Made by a program: the position numbers and the translations under genes. From Amycolatopsis palatopharyngis (GTDB lineage Bacteria > Actinomycetota > Actinomycetes > Mycobacteriales > Pseudonocardiaceae), in NCBI RefSeq assembly GCF_003385185.1, contig NZ_PQHZ01000034.1:1-64000 (forward strand): a stretch of DNA of 64,000 nt. The letters run 5' to 3'. Each line of letters begins with the position of its first letter. Position 1 is the first letter of the stretch. Positions 11,841 through 22,201 of the stretch are shown here, piece by piece. A model generated the notes under the pieces. That model was not told the origin of the DNA and did not search any database. It saw nothing but the letters and a program-made list of their open reading frames with translations.

Positions 11841-11908
11841 CCGGGCCGCGCCCCCGCGAAAGGGCGCCTCACGTCGTCAGGCGGCTGTCACCCGGCGTGG
11901 ATGGGCTA

Positions 11909-11972
11909 TTACCGTCTTCACGGGTTTGACGGTAACAGGCAGGGTTACCTGCTTGTAGGTTTAGGCGGTAAC
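11909..11972. promoter_or_regulatory. Cluster of GGTAAC half-sites, candidate operator of the CGNR regulator
   Basis: Upstream of the regulator start at 11981 the hexamer GGTAAC (or its complement GTTACC) occurs at 11931, 11944 and 11967. A related inverted pair, TTACCGTC at 11909-11916 and GACGGTAA at 11928-11935, overlaps the first. GGTAAC and GTTACC at 11931-11949 form a further inverted pair with a 7-nt spacer. Such clustering just before a DNA-binding protein gene suggests autoregulation; this is inference. Confidence 0.45.
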
Positions 11973-11980
11973 GTGAGGTC

Positions 11981-12526
11981 ATGACCTACTCGCGTCCGCC
12001 CGCTCCGGACGAGCTGCTCCCGCTCGAGGTGTTCGGCAACTCCGCGCGCTTCCTCTACGACGAGGAGGCGCTTGCCGGTCCGGACGAGGCCGCGCGGTGG
12101 CTTCGGGAGCACGAGCTCCTGCCCGCGGGCAACATACTGACGGAAGGCGAAGTCGAACGACTGGTGCGCTTTCGGGAGACCCTGCGCGATCACCTCGGCG
12201 GTCGCACCGACGCGGAGACGATCACGGCCCTCAACGGCTACTGCCGGGCCACGCTGACCGGCGCGGGCTGGGCCCCGGACGGGGCGCCCACACTGTTCCC
12301 GGCCACCGGTCACGGAGCCGAGGGGCTCATCGCCCGGTTGCTCGCCCTCGTGCACCGCGCGGACACCACCGGCGAGCTCCGCCGCCTCAAGCCGTGCCGG
12401 GCACCGGAGTGCCGCTGGCTGTTCTACGACCGCTCGCCCGGCGGCAACAGCATCTGGTGCAGCATGGACATCTGCGGCGCTCGGCACAAGATGCGTGCAC
12501 ACCGGTCACGCAGGCACGAGGGCTGA
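11981..12526 (+). CDS. CGNR zinc-finger / ABATE domain regulator
   Basis: This 181-residue protein has an N-terminal ABATE (putative stress-induced regulator) domain and a C-terminal CGNR-type zinc finger (about 136-176). The finger supplies four cysteines, in RLKPCRAPECRWLF and then WCSMDICGARHKMRAHR. The hallmark CGNR is CGAR here, a tolerated variant. Members are transcription factors of unknown targets. The start ATG follows TGAGG closely, and repeated GGTAAC boxes lie just upstream. It is divergent from rpe and convergent with the flavoprotein gene, 7 bp away. Confidence 0.85.
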   Translation: MTYSRPPAPDELLPLEVFGNSARFLYDEEALAGPDEAARWLREHELLPAGNILTEGEVERLVRFRETLRDHLGGRTDAETITALNGYCRATLTGAGWAPDGAPTLFPATGHGAEGLIARLLALVHRADTTGELRRLKPCRAPECRWLFYDRSPGGNSIWCSMDICGARHKMRAHRSRRHEG

Positions 12527-12533
12527 CGGCCGC

Positions 12534-13040
12534 TCAGTCCGGGAGCTGGTCCAGCACCTCGGTCCAGGGCAGGCCGATCGACAGCCGGTGCGTGCGTACC
12601 CCGGCCGACGTCAGTGCGTCCAGATGCCCCTGCCACGCCGGGTGCCCGGCACGCGTGTCGCGCACCTGATAGCCGACCACCATCGACACCCCTGGCGCGC
12701 CGAGCGACTCCCCCAGCACCGTCGTCGCCTGGTTGTCGGCTATCCCCAGCGCCAGCTTCGCCACCGAACCGGCGGAGGCCGGCGCGAACAGGAACACGTC
12801 GGGATCCGGATGCGGCCTCGGCTGCCCAGGCAGCCGGGACTCACTGCGCACCTCGAGATCGGTCAGCGCCCGCAGCCGGTCGAGCTCGCCGGTGTGGGCG
12901 AGCCACACCGCGGCGGTCGGGGTGAGGGTGACCGCGAGCCGCCAGCCACGGCGTACGGCCGGGGCCGCGATCTCCGCGCACAGCCTGCTCTCCACCCCGC
13001 CGCACGAGCTCACCACGAGCCCGAGTAGACGCCGGTCCAT
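12534..13040 (-). CDS. Flavoprotein, PPC-decarboxylase-like
   Basis: This 168-residue protein has the flavoprotein fold (PF02441) of phosphopantothenoylcysteine decarboxylases and related FMN enzymes: LGLVVSSCGGVES at the N-terminus, VTLTPTAAVWL, and FAPASAGSVAKLALGIADN, the FMN-binding region. It lacks the C-terminal synthetase of CoaBC, and a complete coaBC is present at about 21-22 kb, so it is probably not the CoA enzyme. Its substrate is unknown. Its ATG at 13040 shares one base with the rsmB stop, so it belongs to the fmt-rsmB operon. Confidence 0.83.
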   Translation of the reverse strand: MDRRLLGLVVSSCGGVESRLCAEIAAPAVRRGWRLAVTLTPTAAVWLAHTGELDRLRALTDLEVRSESRLPGQPRPHPDPDVFLFAPASAGSVAKLALGIADNQATTVLGESLGAPGVSMVVGYQVRDTRAGHPAWQGHLDALTSAGVRTHRLSIGLPWTEVLDQLPD

Positions 13041-14488
13041 CAGGCAGCGGGCTCCCCGGATTTGCGCAGCACCGCGCAGAACATGGCATCCGTGCCGTGG
13101 CGGTGCGGCCACAGCTGCACGAACGGCCCTGATCCCAGCAGCGGCACATCGGGGAAGCACTCCCTGGCGTCCAGGATCTCCGCGCCCGCGCGGCGGGCGG
13201 CCTCGGACACCACGCCTTCGGTCTCACCGAGGTGCGGCGAGCACACGACGTAGGTGACCACGCCTCCCGGCCGGGTCAGTTCGAACGCGGCCGCGAGCAG
13301 CTGACTCTGCAACTTGGTCAGGTCCGCCACGTCGGCGGGCCGCCGCCGCCAGCGGGCCTCGGGCCGCCGCCGCAGGGCACCGAGACCACTGCACGGCGCA
13401 TCCAGCAGCACCCGGTCGTAGCCGCCTTCGAGGCCGGACTCCCGGCCGTCGGCGACATGCACCGTCACCGGGAGCCCCTCGGTGACCCGTTCGATCAGCT
13501 TGGCCCGATGCGGGGCCACCTCGACGGCATCGACCGTCGCACCCGACAGCCCGGCCAGCGCACCCATCAGTGCGGCCTTACCGCCCGGTCCCGCGCAGAG
13601 GTCGAGCCACCGCTCGTCGGTGCCCCGCACCGGCGCCTTCGTCGCGGCGAGCGCACACAGCTGGCTGCCCTCGTCCTGTACCGCGGCCAGGTGCTCGCGG
13701 ATCGGTTCGGACTCGGTGAGGTCCCCGCTTCCCGTGGGCAGGTGCACGCCGTACGGCGAGTACGGGGCCACGTCGCCACCGGTGATCGCGGCCAGTTCGT
13801 CCGCGGTGATCTCACCGGGACGCGCCACCAGGTGCACCGCGGGACGGGCGTCGTCGGCCTCGAGCGCGGCCATCAACTCGGTCCCTTTGTCGCCCAGCGC
13901 CTCGGCGAACGAACGGGCGACCCAGCGGGGATGCGACGTGCGCATCGCGGCGCTGCCGATCGGATCCTTCTCGGCGTCCGGCGCCAGCTGGTCCAGCCAC
14001 GCGTCCTCGTCCTTCTCCGAGACGGTCCGCAGCACGGCGTTCACGAAGCCAGCGACGTGCGAGCCCGCATCCGCGCGGACGAGGTCGACGGTCGAGGTGA
14101 CCGCCGCGTGCTGCGGGATCCGAGTGCGCAGCAGCTGGTAGGCCCCCAGGCGCAGGCCGTCGAGGACCACCGCGTCCACCTTCGCCAGCGGCCGGTCCAG
14201 GCATGCGGCGATGATCTCGTCGAGCAGTCCCTGCGCCCGCGCGGTGCCGTAGGTGAGCTCGGTGGCCAGTGCGGCGTCCCGGCCGGTGATCCGCCGGTTC
14301 CGCAGCATCTCCGGCAACGCCAGGTTGGCATAGGCGTCCCGTTCACGAACGGCGCGCAGCACGTCGAGGGCGACCCGGCGGGCCGGATCCTCCGGCGAGG
14401 GCTTTCGCGGTCCTTCCTTGCGCGGCCCGGGCCTGCCGTGCCCTGGCCGGGACGGCCTGCGTTCCCTGTTGCCTTCTCGCTGGTTCAT
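13040..14488 (-). CDS. rsmB: 16S rRNA m5C methyltransferase RsmB family
   Basis: RsmB methylates a cytosine of 16S rRNA (C967 in E. coli). The 482-residue protein has a basic N-terminal tail (about 1-35), a NusB-like RNA-binding domain (about 36-165) and a SAM-dependent methyltransferase domain. The latter shows [16 protein letters not shown] for SAM, the catalytic motif [14 protein letters not shown] and motif [14 protein letters not shown], so both cysteines of the m5C mechanism are present. The stop touches the flavoprotein start, and the start overlaps the fmt stop (ATGA). Confidence 0.94.
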   Translation of the reverse strand: MNQREGNRERRPSRPGHGRPGPRKEGPRKPSPEDPARRVALDVLRAVRERDAYANLALPEMLRNRRITGRDAALATELTYGTARAQGLLDEIIAACLDRPLAKVDAVVLDGLRLGAYQLLRTRIPQHAAVTSTVDLVRADAGSHVAGFVNAVLRTVSEKDEDAWLDQLAPDAEKDPIGSAAMRTSHPRWVARSFAEALGDKGTELMAALEADDARPAVHLVARPGEITADELAAITGGDVAPYSPYGVHLPTGSGDLTESEPIREHLAAVQDEGSQLCALAATKAPVRGTDERWLDLCAGPGGKAALMGALAGLSGATVDAVEVAPHRAKLIERVTEGLPVTVHVADGRESGLEGGYDRVLLDAPCSGLGALRRRPEARWRRRPADVADLTKLQSQLLAAAFELTRPGGVVTYVVCSPHLGETEGVVSEAARRAGAEILDARECFPDVPLLGSGPFVQLWPHRHGTDAMFCAVLRKSGEPAA

Positions 14489-15426
14489 GACAGGCGCTCT
14501 CCCTGATCGATTCTCGTACCGCGCGCCCAGTCGGTGGCCGCCATCCGTTTCTTTCCCTGCGCCTGCACGTCCCCGAGACGCACCGCGGTGGTCGCCGTTC
14601 CGGCGAGTACCCGCTTGCGCTGTACCAGCAACTCGCCCGGCGCCAGCGGCTCGAAGTCCACTTCGGATTCGGATACGCGAGCGACGGGACCGAGTTTCAG
14701 CCGTTCACCACGAAACTCCGCCCACGCGCCCGGCTCCGGGGTCACGGCCCTGATCAAGCGGTCCACCGCGGTGGCGGGCGCGGTGAACGAAACGCGCGCG
14801 TCCTCGACGGTGATCTTGGGCGCGTAGCTCACGTCCTCACCGGCCTGTTCGACCGGCCGCAGCGTCCCGTCCTCGATACCGTCCATCGTGGACACGAGCA
14901 GGTCCGCGCCGGATCCCGCCAGCCGTTCCAGCAGTGAACCCGCGGTGTCGGTGTCGGCGACGCGCTCGGTGACCACACCGAAGACGGGACCCGCGTCCAG
15001 CTCGCGGACGATACGGAAGGTCGACGCGCCGGTGAACTCGTCGCCCGCGCGCAGCGCCGCCTGCACCGGTGCCGCGCCCCGCCAGGCGGGCAGCAGCGAG
15101 AAGTGCAGGTTCACCCACCCGAACCGCGGAACATCGAGAGCGGTCTGCGGGAGCAGCGCGCCGTAGGCGACTACGGGGCAGGCGTCCGGGGCGATCTCGG
15201 TCAGCCGCTCCAGGAACACGGGGTCACCGGCCTTCTCCGGGGTGAGTACCTCGATCCCGTGCTCGTCGGCGAGCGCGCCGACCGGCGAGCGAACCACCCG
15301 TCTGCCCCGGCCTGCGGGTGCGTCGGGGCGGGTGATCACCGCGACCACCTCGTGGCGATCGGCGGCGAGCAACGCCCGCAGTGAGGGCACGGCCGGCTCG
15401 GGCGTGCCTGCGAAGACCAGCCGCAT
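14485..15426 (-). CDS. fmt: Methionyl-tRNA formyltransferase
   Basis: Fmt formylates initiator Met-tRNA using 10-formyltetrahydrofolate. The 313 residues show [16 protein letters not shown] at the N-terminus, then [16 protein letters not shown] with the catalytic Asn and His, and the Asp in [11 protein letters not shown]-terminal OB-like tRNA-binding domain spans about 205-310. The start is the ATG at 15426. Peptide deformylase, often a neighbour, is not in this window. The 91 bp up to the ggt stop contain nothing recognisable. Confidence 0.96.
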   Translation of the reverse strand: MRLVFAGTPEPAVPSLRALLAADRHEVVAVITRPDAPAGRGRRVVRSPVGALADEHGIEVLTPEKAGDPVFLERLTEIAPDACPVVAYGALLPQTALDVPRFGWVNLHFSLLPAWRGAAPVQAALRAGDEFTGASTFRIVRELDAGPVFGVVTERVADTDTAGSLLERLAGSGADLLVSTMDGIEDGTLRPVEQAGEDVSYAPKITVEDARVSFTAPATAVDRLIRAVTPEPGAWAEFRGERLKLGPVARVSESEVDFEPLAPGELLVQRKRVLAGTATTAVRLGDVQAQGKKRMAATDWARGTRIDQGERLS

Positions 15427-15517
15427 CAGGTCACCTCGGGCGGCAGGACGGCGCACCGCGGAGCACACGGTTCAGGATCGGGAAAGGAGATCATCCCGTC
15501 CAGTCTAGAACCCGCGG

Positions 15518-17344
15518 TCAGCGGTCCCAGGGCAGGCGCACCGGCAGCACGACAGCGGCCGAACCACCACTCCTGCGCTCCGGTTCCGCGGCGGCCAGCC
15601 ACCTGCCGCCGCGCAGCCGCTCGACCCCGGTTACCGCGCCGATCTCGCTCGGTGTGCCGGAGAAGCGCTGCCCCCGTTCGAGCAGGCCGGCCATCGCGGG
15701 CAGCTCCAGGAACGCGGGCTCCACCTGAGCCGTGGCCGAGTTCCGCTGCGACGCCCTCGGCGCGGCGATCGCCTCGGGCAGGGACAGGTTCCGGTCGAAC
15801 CGGCCGAGGAGTACCTGCAGCACGGTGGTGATGATGGACGCGCCGCCCGGGGACCCGGTGGCCAGCACCGCCTTACCGTGGCGGAGCACGATCGTCGGTG
15901 CCATCGAGGACCGGGGACGTTTACCGGCGTCAGGCAGGTTCGGGTCGGCGACATCCGGGTCGGCCTGGGCGAAGGAGAAGTCCGTGAGCTCGTTGTTGAG
16001 CAGGAACCCGCGACCGGGCACGACCATCCCGCTGCCGCCTTCCTGTTCGATGGTCAGGGTGTAGGCGACGACGTTGCCCCACTTGTCGGCCGTGGTGAGG
16101 TGCGTGGTGTGCTCACCTTCGTACGGTGTCGGCACGGCCGCGCCGGACTGCGCACACGGCTGCGGTGAACGCGGGTCGCCAGGGGCCACCGGGCTGGTCA
16201 GTGCCCGGTCCGGATCGATGAGGCAGGCCCTGCTGTCGGCGAACTCCTGGCTCAGCAGTTCGGCGCTGGGTACGTCGGAATAGGCCGGGTCGCCGATCCA
16301 GCGGTTGCGGTCGGCGAAGGCGATCCTGGTGGATTCCAGGAAGTGATGCAGGTAGGCGTCCTCCGCCATCCCCGCGAGATCCTTCGACTCCAGCATGTTC
16401 AGCGCCTGCCCCACGGTGAGTCCGCCGGAGGAGGGCGCGGGCATGCCGTACACGTCCAGCCCGCGGTACCGGACGTGGGTCGGTTCGCGCTCGACCGTGC
16501 GGTACCCGGCCAGATCCTCGACGGTCAGCTCGCCCGGCCGGACCGTGAGCCCGGCATCGGGATCCACCGGCGGGTTCTGCACGGTCCTGGCGATGTCGGC
16601 GGCCACCTCGCCGCTGTACAGATCGGCGGTGCCGGTCGCGGCGAGACGGGCGTAGGTGTCGGCCAGTTCGGGATTGGTGAAGGTGGACCCGACCTCCGGT
16701 GGCGCTCCTTCCGGGAGGAACAGCTGCCTGCTCGCCGGGAACGCGGAGAACCGCTCGGCATTGCGCGCGACCTGTTCGTGGAAGGTCTCGTCCACGGTGA
16801 ACCCGGACCGGGCGAGTTGCTCCGCGGGGCGCATCAGCGCGTCCAGCGGGCGGCTGCCCCAGGACTTCAGTGCGTCGCGCCAGGTGGCAGGTGTTCCCGG
16901 CACACCGACGGACAGGCCACTGGTGACCGCCTCCCAGAACGGCAATGGACTGCCGTTCTCGAGGAACAGGGACTCGTCGGCGGCGGCCGGCGCCGTCTCC
17001 CTGCCGTCGAGGGTGTGCACGGTGCGCGACCTGGCGTCGTAGTACACGAAGAAGCCACCGCCGCCGACGCCCGCCGAGAACGGGTCGGTCACGCCCAGCG
17101 CGGCCGCCGTCGCCACGGCGGCGTCCACCGCGTTGCCGCCCTTGCGCAGTACGGCGGTGCCGATCGCCGTCGCGTCGGGGTCGATGCTGGAGACGGCACC
17201 GAGGTAGCCCCGCGCCACGGACTGGCGGTCCGGTTGTGGATCGGACATGGCGCCGGCCGTGGCCGGAGCCATCGGCACGAGCAGGGCCGCGGGCAGCATG
17301 GCGGCCAGTGCACGGGTCAGCAATCGCGCGCGTGAGACTCGCAT
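15518..17344 (-). CDS. ggt: Secreted gamma-glutamyltransferase
   Basis: Gamma-glutamyltransferase cleaves glutathione and other gamma-glutamyl compounds outside the cell. The 608-residue precursor starts with a Sec signal peptide (about 1-32, ending ATAGA). The catalytic Thr is about residue 413 in EHTTHLTTADKWGN, where the chain should self-cleave into large and small subunits. Substrate-site motifs GNAVDAAVA, SAGVGGGGFF and GSPGGAS are present. The ATG at 17344 was chosen because it places the signal peptide at the N-terminus. It appears to be a single-gene unit; upstream lies a tandem repeat. Confidence 0.95.
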   Translation of the reverse strand: MRVSRARLLTRALAAMLPAALLVPMAPATAGAMSDPQPDRQSVARGYLGAVSSIDPDATAIGTAVLRKGGNAVDAAVATAAALGVTDPFSAGVGGGGFFVYYDARSRTVHTLDGRETAPAAADESLFLENGSPLPFWEAVTSGLSVGVPGTPATWRDALKSWGSRPLDALMRPAEQLARSGFTVDETFHEQVARNAERFSAFPASRQLFLPEGAPPEVGSTFTNPELADTYARLAATGTADLYSGEVAADIARTVQNPPVDPDAGLTVRPGELTVEDLAGYRTVEREPTHVRYRGLDVYGMPAPSSGGLTVGQALNMLESKDLAGMAEDAYLHHFLESTRIAFADRNRWIGDPAYSDVPSAELLSQEFADSRACLIDPDRALTSPVAPGDPRSPQPCAQSGAAVPTPYEGEHTTHLTTADKWGNVVAYTLTIEQEGGSGMVVPGRGFLLNNELTDFSFAQADPDVADPNLPDAGKRPRSSMAPTIVLRHGKAVLATGSPGGASIITTVLQVLLGRFDRNLSLPEAIAAPRASQRNSATAQVEPAFLELPAMAGLLERGQRFSGTPSEIGAVTGVERLRGGRWLAAAEPERRSGGSAAVVLPVRLPWDR

Positions 17345-17407
17345 CACGGCAGTGTGCCAAATTCGGGCGCGCAGCGGGACCACCAATTGTGCTCACTCTT
17401 GGCCGCC

Positions 17408-17507
17408 GGAACCGCAAACTCAGGCCCCGGAACTGCAAGGTCGAGCCCGGGAACTGCAAACTCGAGCCCCGGATCTGCGAAGTCGGGCCCCGGAACTGCG
17501 AAGTCGG
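17408..17507. repeat. 21-bp tandem repeat, 4.8 copies
   Basis: Four complete 21-bp units start at 17408, 17429, 17450 and 17471, and a fifth of 16 bp starts at 17492, ending at the priA stop codon. The consensus is roughly GGAACTGCAAACTCGAGCCCC, with a few substitutions per unit. The repeat fills most of the 163-bp gap between priA and ggt. There is no spacer variation, so it is not a CRISPR array. The units contain no strong hairpin; the function is unknown. Confidence 0.85.
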
Positions 17508-19613
17508 CTAGATGAGGTCTTGGGGGTCGAGTTGGGTGCGGATGGGGTCGGGGTCCTTGCGGGTGCTGCGCAGGGAGCTGGCCGTGTGTGCGGCGGCGGC
17601 GAGTGCGCGGCCATCGGCACGGGGGACCCGGACGAGGGCGCGCTCCTTGTCGGTGCGGCCGTCCTCGTCCGGCTCGCCGAGTGGGACCGGGCCGAGCACC
17701 TCCGCCGACTCGGGCAGCGGTATCTCCGCCAGCAGTGTGGCGACCGCTTCCGGGGTGCCTTCGAAACTCGCCATCCGCACGGCGGGCGGGAAGCCCAGTT
17801 CGGTGCGCTCGGCGAGTTCGAGGCCGGCGTGCCATCCCGGATCCCACCGGATCAGCGCCTGTACCGGGGTCAGCGAGGCGTCCGCGCCGACGACGACCCT
17901 GCCACCTTCGGGACCTGGCCGGACCAGTGCGGCCGCCCCCATCCAGCGACGCAGGGCCTCCTCCGCCGCACGCAGGTCCTGCCTGCCGAGCAGGGCCCAG
18001 CCATCGAGCAGCAGCGCGGCCCCGTATCCCGACTCGGCGACCGGTTCGGCGCCCGGCGTGCACACGACGAGCGCGGGCTCCGCGGCGACCGTGGCCAGCA
18101 CCTCATGCGCGCCGGACGTGCGCACCGGCACCCCGGGAAATGCCCTGCCCAGTTCCTCGGCCGTACGGCGGGCGCCGATCACCACGGCACGCAGCCGCCG
18201 TGAACCGCAGGCCGCGCACCGGTACGCGGTGTCCGGCACCCCGCACCACCGGCAGCTCGGCGGACGGGCCACTCCGCCCTCGGTTCCTCCACCCAGCAGC
18301 AGCGGACCCGCGCAATGCCTGCACCTGGCCGGACTGCGGCAGTGATCGCAAGCCAGGCCCGGGACGTATCCCCTGCGGGGAACCTGGACCAGTACCGGCG
18401 CCCCGGCCTTCAGCCCGGCCCTGGCCGCCTCGAATGCGACAGCGGGCAACCGGGCCGCCCGCGCCGCCTCGTCCCTGGCGACATCGAAGTCCTCCCCGAA
18501 CGGCGTCACCCTCGGCGCGCGGGCGCGCAACTCCTCCCTGGACGCGACGACCGGATGGGCCCAGCCGGACTCCAGTAACAACTGCGCCTCGGCGGTACGG
18601 GTGAACCCGGCGACGACCAGTGAGGCCTTGTCCGCGTGCGCGCGCAGCATCAGCACGTCCCGCACCTGCGGATAGGGCATATGCGGGTCGACGTGCAGAT
18701 CGTCGCCGTCGTCCCAGACCACGAAGAGTCCGGGGTCGGCGACCGGGGCGAACATCGCGGCCCTGGTTCCGACCACCACCCGCGCAGAACCGCGCTGGAC
18801 CGCGAGCCAGCGCCGGTAGCGCTCCGCTGGCCCGAGCCCGGCGGACAACGAGATCGTGGCGTCCGCGCCGATCCGCTCCACGCAGGCCTCGTGCAGCCGG
18901 TTCAGGTCGCGGTGGTCGGGTACGACCAGCACCACTCCCCTGCCCGCCGCGGCGACGGTGGCGGCCAGTTCGGCGAGCCGAGCGGGCCAGTCCTCACCCG
19001 GCAGCGCCTGCCAGACCGCGTGCGCGGGCCGTCCGACGCGCAGCGCCTCGGCCAGTGCGGGGCCACGCGGATACCGCTGCCAGCCGGTGACCTCGGGGTG
19101 ATCCGGGCGAGGCGCGGGCTCGCGCGCGGGCTCGCCCTCCGCCTTCGCGTGCCGTGGCGGGATCGCCAGCCGGAGCACGTCGATGAGCGTGCCGCCGTAG
19201 CGGTCGGCCACGGCACGGGCCAGCGCGGCCAGCGCCGGGGTCAGCACGGGCTCACTGGAGGTGACCCGCTCCAGATACGCGAGGTTGCCCTTGTGTTCGG
19301 TGGTGTCGGCCCGTTCCAGCAGGAAACCGTCGACCAACTGCCCCGCGAACCGCACCCGCACCCGGCATCCTGCGACCGCGGCGGCGTCGAGGTCGGCGGG
19401 CACCTGGTAGTCGAACGTGCGGTCCAGGTGCGCCAGCGGGACGTCGACGACGATCCTGGCGATCGGCGCCGATCCGGCGGGCACGCGCTGCCCCTTACCC
19501 CTGCCAGTGGGCCTGCCGGTGGACTTACGCGTCGATGTCTTGCGCGCCGGTTTCGTTACCGGGGCGCGCCGCTGGGGCAGATCCCACAGCGGCGCCGTCT
19601 CCGATTCAGGCAC
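17508..19613 (-). CDS. priA: PriA-like primosomal protein N', helicase-inactive type
   Basis: PriA recognises stalled forks and reloads the replisome. This 701-residue protein keeps the 3'-DNA-binding domain ([20 protein letters not shown]) and the zinc module with four CxxC pairs (CDHC, CRHC, CRWC, CAAC). The helicase motifs are lost: no GxGKT Walker A is present where expected near [10 protein letters not shown], and the DEEH box reads WDDGDD. This is typical of actinobacterial PriA, which is probably a loader without ATP-driven unwinding. The GTG at 19613 overlaps the end of metK by 8 bp; the open frame continues upstream within metK but is a shadow. Confidence 0.9.
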   Translation of the reverse strand: MPESETAPLWDLPQRRAPVTKPARKTSTRKSTGRPTGRGKGQRVPAGSAPIARIVVDVPLAHLDRTFDYQVPADLDAAAVAGCRVRVRFAGQLVDGFLLERADTTEHKGNLAYLERVTSSEPVLTPALAALARAVADRYGGTLIDVLRLAIPPRHAKAEGEPAREPAPRPDHPEVTGWQRYPRGPALAEALRVGRPAHAVWQALPGEDWPARLAELAATVAAAGRGVVLVVPDHRDLNRLHEACVERIGADATISLSAGLGPAERYRRWLAVQRGSARVVVGTRAAMFAPVADPGLFVVWDDGDDLHVDPHMPYPQVRDVLMLRAHADKASLVVAGFTRTAEAQLLLESGWAHPVVASREELRARAPRVTPFGEDFDVARDEAARAARLPAVAFEAARAGLKAGAPVLVQVPRRGYVPGLACDHCRSPARCRHCAGPLLLGGGTEGGVARPPSCRWCGVPDTAYRCAACGSRRLRAVVIGARRTAEELGRAFPGVPVRTSGAHEVLATVAAEPALVVCTPGAEPVAESGYGAALLLDGWALLGRQDLRAAEEALRRWMGAAALVRPGPEGGRVVVGADASLTPVQALIRWDPGWHAGLELAERTELGFPPAVRMASFEGTPEAVATLLAEIPLPESAEVLGPVPLGEPDEDGRTDKERALVRVPRADGRALAAAAHTASSLRSTRKDPDPIRTQLDPQDLI

Positions 19614-20820
19614 CCGCCGCCGACCGGAGCGCGTCGGCCCGGTCGGTGCGCTCCCACGGCAGGTCCAGGTCCGGCCGCCCGAAGTGACCGTAGGCCGAGG
19701 TGGGCGCGTAGATAGGCCGCAGCAGGTCGAGATCGCGGATGATCGCGGCGGGACGCAGATCGAAGACCTCGCCGATGGCCGCCTGGATCTTCGCCGGGTC
19801 CACCGTCTCGGTGCCGAAGGTCTCCACGAACAGCCCGACCGGCGACGCCTTGCCGATCGCGTAGGCGACCTGAACCTCCACCCGGGAGGCGAGTCCCGCG
19901 GCAACGACGTTCTTCGCGACCCAGCGCATCGCGTAGGTGGCGGAGCGGTCGACCTTGGAGGGGTCCTTGCCGGAGAACGCGCCGCCACCATGGCGGGCCA
20001 TACCGCCGTAGGTGTCGACGATGATCTTGCGGCCGGTGAGTCCCGCATCGCCCATCGGGCCACCGATGACGAATCGGCCCGTCGGGTTGACCAGCAGGCG
20101 GAGATCGCCGCTGTCCAGGTCGAGACCGTCGATCACCGGCGCGACGACCTGTTCGCGGATGTCGACGCCCAGCATCGCGTCCAGGTCGATACCGTCGGCG
20201 TGCTGACTGGACACGACCACGGTGTCCAGCCGGACGGCCTGCTCCCCGGCGTATTCGATGGTGACCTGCGTCTTGCCGTCCGGGCGCAGGTACGGCAGCA
20301 CGCCCTCCTTGCGGACGGCGGTCAGGCGCTGAGACAGCCGGTGCGCCAGCGCGATCGGCAGCGGCATCAGCTCGGGGGTGTCGCTGCAGGCGTAGCCGAA
20401 CATCAGGCCCTGGTCGCCGGCACCCTGTCGCTCGATCTCGTCGGCGATCTCCTGGGTGGCGCTTTCCAGCCTGGTCTCGTACGCGGTGTCCACACCCTGC
20501 GCGATGTCCGGCGACTGCGAGCCGATGGCGACGTTCACTCCGCAGGAGTTGCCGTCGAAACCTTTGGCGGAGGAGTCGTAGCCGATCTGCAGGATCACAT
20601 CGCGGACGATGGTCGGGATATCGGCGTAGGCCTCGGTGGTCACCTCGCCGGCGACGTGTACCTGACCGGTGGTGATCAGGGTTTCGACCGCCACGCGACT
20701 GCGCGGGTCCTTGGTCAGCAACGCGTCCAGGACGGAGTCGCTGATGGCGTCACAGATCTTGTCCGGATGACCCTCGGTCACCGATTCCGACGTGAACAGC
20801 CTGCGATTCGACGCGGTCAA
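19606..20820 (-). CDS. metK: S-adenosylmethionine synthetase
   Basis: MetK makes S-adenosylmethionine from methionine and ATP. The 404-residue protein contains [28 protein letters not shown], the [13 protein letters not shown] loop and the P-loop-like [16 protein letters not shown]. The start is an unusual TTG at 20820; AGAGGGAAG lies upstream at a workable distance, and the N-terminus aligns with the family. No SAM riboswitch was recognised in the 121 bp upstream, so it is probably transcribed from coaBC or a promoter in that gap. Confidence 0.96.
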   Translation of the reverse strand: MTASNRRLFTSESVTEGHPDKICDAISDSVLDALLTKDPRSRVAVETLITTGQVHVAGEVTTEAYADIPTIVRDVILQIGYDSSAKGFDGNSCGVNVAIGSQSPDIAQGVDTAYETRLESATQEIADEIERQGAGDQGLMFGYACSDTPELMPLPIALAHRLSQRLTAVRKEGVLPYLRPDGKTQVTIEYAGEQAVRLDTVVVSSQHADGIDLDAMLGVDIREQVVAPVIDGLDLDSGDLRLLVNPTGRFVIGGPMGDAGLTGRKIIVDTYGGMARHGGGAFSGKDPSKVDRSATYAMRWVAKNVVAAGLASRVEVQVAYAIGKASPVGLFVETFGTETVDPAKIQAAIGEVFDLRPAAIIRDLDLLRPIYAPTSAYGHFGRPDLDLPWERTDRADALRSAAGA

Positions 20821-20941
20821 CGCTCGTCACTTCCCTCTTCCGACAGTGTGTCGTATCAATAGTCGGGTGCCACGGCGCGGGCCGTGTGGTTCGCTGCGTC
20901 GGCAGCCTACTGAAGCCTACTGACTCCGGCACCGGACAGCC

Positions 20942-22171
20942 TCAGTGCGCGGTCAGCTCACTCACCGCGTCCCACACAGCGGACGCCAGTTGTGACTTCG
21001 AACCGAGTGGTATCGGCCGCTCCGCGCCACCGAGCGCGGGTGCGGTGAGCAGCCAGCCCCCGTTGTCCTCGACCTCGAAGGCCTTACCGTCCCCGACGGC
21101 GTTCACCACCAGCAGGTCGCAGCCCTTGCGCTTCAGCTTGGCTCGTGCGTGCTCGAGCACCCCGCCCGCCTCGTCACCGGTCTCCGCCGCGAATCCCACG
21201 ATGATCTGCCCTTCCCGGCGGTTCTTCACCAACTCGGCGAGAATGTCCGGGTTTCGGACCAGCGTGATCGTGGGGTCCGGCTGGTCGTCCGATTTCTTGA
21301 TCTTGTGATCGGCACGCTCGGCGGGGCGGAAGTCCGCCACGGCGGCGGCCATGACCACGACGTCGGCGTCGGCCGAGGCGGCGTGTACGGCCTCGCCGAG
21401 CTCCCGGGCACTGGAAACGTGCCGGACCTCGACCCCCGCGGGCTGGGGCAGCGCGACGGTATGCGCCGCGATCAGGGTGACGTCGGCGCCCCGCTGCGCG
21501 GCGACCCTGGCCAGTGCGTAGCCCTGCTTACCGGAGGAGCGGTTCCCGAGGTAGCGCACGGGATCGAGCGCCTCCCTGGTGCCACCGGCGGAGATGGCCA
21601 CCCGGATACCGGTCAGGTCCCTGGGCAGCGCGGCGGGCTCGGCCAGCAGCAGGCGGGCGAGATCGACGATCTCCCTGGGATCCGCCAGCCTGCCTTTGCC
21701 GTTGTCGACCCCGGTCAGCCTGCCGGAGTCCGGCTCGGCCACCAGGAGACCCCGTGCGCGCAGCAGCGCCACGTTGTCCCTTGTCGCCGGGTGCTCCCAC
21801 ATCTCGGTGTGCATGGCCGGGAAGAACGCGACCGGGCAGCGCGCGGTCAACAGGGTGTTGGTGAGCAGGTCGTCGGCGAGTCCGTGGGCGGCCCTGGCGA
21901 GCAGGTCCGCCGTGGCGGGTACGACCATCACCAGATCGGCGTCCTTACCGACCCGGACGTGCTGGACGTCGGGAACCTCGGTGAAGACGCCCGTGTGCAC
22001 CGGATGACCGGACAATGCCTCGAAGGTGGCCGCGCCGACGAAGTTCAGCGCGGCGTCCGTCGGCACGACACGAACGTCGTGCCCGGACTCGGTCAGCCCG
22101 CGCAGCACCTCACATGCCTTGTACGCGGCGATCCCGCCGCCGACGCCGAGGACGACGCGTGGCTTGTCCAT
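20942..22171 (-). CDS. coaBC: Bifunctional PPC decarboxylase / PPC synthetase
   Basis: CoaBC performs two coenzyme A steps, joining cysteine to 4'-phosphopantothenate and decarboxylating the product. The 409 residues show the flavoprotein CoaC domain (GVGGGIAAYKACEVLRGL, VPATADLLARAAHGLADD, PAMHTEMW) and the C-terminal CoaB synthetase (ISAGGTREALDPVRYLGN followed by SSGKQGYALA). PAMH, with His instead of Asn, also occurs in mycobacterial enzymes. The ATG at 22171 was preferred; an in-frame TTG at 22180 is possible. It follows rpoZ by 30 bp. Confidence 0.95.
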   Translation of the reverse strand: MDKPRVVLGVGGGIAAYKACEVLRGLTESGHDVRVVPTDAALNFVGAATFEALSGHPVHTGVFTEVPDVQHVRVGKDADLVMVVPATADLLARAAHGLADDLLTNTLLTARCPVAFFPAMHTEMWEHPATRDNVALLRARGLLVAEPDSGRLTGVDNGKGRLADPREIVDLARLLLAEPAALPRDLTGIRVAISAGGTREALDPVRYLGNRSSGKQGYALARVAAQRGADVTLIAAHTVALPQPAGVEVRHVSSARELGEAVHAASADADVVVMAAAVADFRPAERADHKIKKSDDQPDPTITLVRNPDILAELVKNRREGQIIVGFAAETGDEAGGVLEHARAKLKRKGCDLLVVNAVGDGKAFEVEDNGGWLLTAPALGGAERPIPLGSKSQLASAVWDAVSELTAH

Positions 22172-22201
22172 GTTGTTCAACCGGTGGCCCGCGCCGTGGG
22201 G

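Noticed and set aside
17408-17507. CRISPR array
   Set aside because: The units are contiguous 21-mers without unique spacers, and no cas genes are present.
17508-19613. PriA as a decayed pseudogene
   Set aside because: Loss of helicase motifs is general in actinobacterial PriA; the frame is intact and zinc cysteines are kept.
20821-20941. SAM riboswitch before metK
   Set aside because: The gap is short, without a recognisable SAM aptamer core. Only a small direct repeat (gcctactga, twice) was noticed.
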